From: JBOHER01 sp050701115 | Lineage (GTDB): Bacteria; Actinomycetota; Actinomycetes; Mycobacteriales; Pseudonocardiaceae | Direction of reading: 5' to 3' | Assembly: GCA_050701115.1 (NCBI GenBank) | Contig: JBOHER010000433.1 | Span: 1-5,974, forward strand | Length of the DNA stretch: 5,974 bases | Part shown: one piece after another, positions 5,298-5,974 of the stretch | How positions within the stretch are numbered: the first letter of the stretch is position 1 | How the letters are laid out: every line of letters starts with the position of its first letter | Position numbers and translations under genes: made by a program | Notes under the pieces: model-generated | What the model saw: only the letters and a program-made list of their open reading frames with translations | The model's database searches: none | What the model was told of the DNA's origin: nothing

Positions 5298-5927
5298 ATG
5301 ACTCGCGCATCAGCACGTCGCCAACCGGCCAAGGTGGCGACCACTCGCCCCAAGCGCCCGGTTGACGTGCCTACCCGGCTGGTCGAGGTGGCAACCGAGC
5401 TCTTCGCCAAGCATGGCTTCGAGAGCACCTCGGTGCAGTCGATCGTGGAGGCCGCCGGCGTCACCAAGGGCGCGATGTACCACCACTTCGAGTCCAAGGA
5501 CGACCTGCTGTACGAGATCTATGCGCGGGTGCTGCGCATGCAGACCACGCAACTGGCGAAGTTCGCCGACGCAGACCTGCCGGTCGCCGAACGGCTGCAC
5601 GCCGCAGCTGCCGACGTCGTCGAAACCACGATCGCCAACCTGGACGACACGGTGATCTTCTTTCGCTCGATGCACCAGCTGCATCCCGACCGGCAGAAGC
5701 AGGTCCGCGCCGAGCGCAGGCGTTACCACGAGCAGTTCCGCGCCCTGATCGAAGAAGGGCAGCAGGCCGGCGAGTTCCGCACGGACATCCCTGCCGATCT
5801 CGTCATCGACTACCACTTCGGGGCCGTGCACCACCTCGGTACCTGGTACCGCAAGCGCGGACCGTGGCGGGGCAAGGATGTCGGACGGTACTTCGCCGAC
5901 ATGCTGCTGGCGGCCCTACGCCCCTGA
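5298..5927 (+). CDS. TetR/AcrR family transcriptional regulator
   Basis: This 209-residue protein is a dimeric one-component repressor of usual TetR length. A basic N-terminal extension (about 1-22, rich in Arg, Lys and Pro) precedes the DNA-binding domain: helix 1 VATELFAKHGFESTS (31-45), then the helix-turn-helix VQSIVEAAGVTKGAMYHHF (46-64) and SKDDLL (66-71). The C-terminal ligand-binding domain is helical, contains the segment RQKQVRAERRRYHEQF and ends in HLGTWYRKRGPWRGKDVGRY, a TWYR...GPW-type ending like that of KstR2-type regulators of lipid or CoA-ester catabolism. The ligand is unknown. A longer frame to 5184 exists but overlaps capA; ATG 5298 follows a -10 element and is preferred. 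No Shine-Dalgarno is visible, in keeping with leaderless translation. It may regulate itself, the preceding capA gene or genes beyond the right edge; the sequence does not decide. Confidence 0.94.
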   Translation: MTRASARRQPAKVATTRPKRPVDVPTRLVEVATELFAKHGFESTSVQSIVEAAGVTKGAMYHHFESKDDLLYEIYARVLRMQTTQLAKFADADLPVAERLHAAAADVVETTIANLDDTVIFFRSMHQLHPDRQKQVRAERRRYHEQFRALIEEGQQAGEFRTDIPADLVIDYHFGAVHHLGTWYRKRGPWRGKDVGRYFADMLLAALRP

Positions 5928-5943
5928 ACGCCGAGCGCAGGCG

Positions 5944-5974
5944 AGCTGAAGGTGGCCTTTGGTGCGTATACGGC
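5944..5974. repeat. Possible short intergenic repeat at the right edge
   Basis: The last bases contain AAGGTGGCCTTTGGTGCGTA. AAGG-TGG-CCTT is a small inverted repeat. Sequences of the form AAGGTGGCCTTCGGTGCGT recur between genes in Amycolatopsis-type genomes as far as I recall, but only one incomplete copy is present here. No T-run follows, so I do not call it a terminator. Confidence 0.25.

Noticed and set aside
4901..5497. A 198-residue minus-strand frame across the capA/tetR gap
   Set aside because: Overlaps the C-terminal half of capA and the DNA-binding domain of tetR antisense; no supporting signal.

Overview
The window is GC-rich DNA with strong G/C preference at third codon positions, short intergenic gaps and two promoters placed for leaderless transcription. 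Together with the protein families (an actinobacterial-type DEAD-box helicase, a stand-alone CapA protein, a TetR regulator and an orphan meta-cleavage gene) this points to a high-GC actinomycete, perhaps Pseudonocardiaceae or Nocardiaceae. The genus cannot be fixed from the sequence.

Left part (1-1681) is a patchwork. A reading frame entering from the left edge stops at 111. It meets the 3' end of a broken LVIVD-repeat gene on the minus strand (121-547, one frameshift near 481), which is joined out of frame to the start of a small membrane protein (549-734, minus). Only 15 bases from that fragment's start codon, on the plus strand, an intact gene for a 4-oxalocrotonate decarboxylase / 2-hydroxypentadienoate hydratase family enzyme begins (750-1532). 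It has a good ribosome binding site but no pathway partners. A second good ribosome binding site downstream opens only a 37-codon frame (1568-1681), which looks like the beginning of a lost operon partner.

Middle part (1613-3948) reads on the minus strand: an alpha/beta hydrolase (1613-2338), then the first ~40 codons of an alanine dehydrogenase / carboxyethylornithine synthase-like gene (2433-2588, truncated), directly downstream of a complete DEAD-box RNA helicase (2590-3948). The fragment starts one base after the helicase stop codon.

Right part (4059-5974) begins with a compact divergent promoter region between the helicase and a CapA-family gene (4109-5230). It is followed by a TetR/AcrR regulator (5298-5927) whose -10 element carries a short inverted repeat that may be its own operator. 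The last ~30 bases resemble a short intergenic repeat.

The intact genes do not form one pathway. The main message is genome remodelling: at least three truncated or frameshifted genes and one orphaned catabolic gene lie in the first 2.6 kb, while the helicase, capA and tetR genes look normal. I found no convincing new defence, mobile or biosynthetic system.
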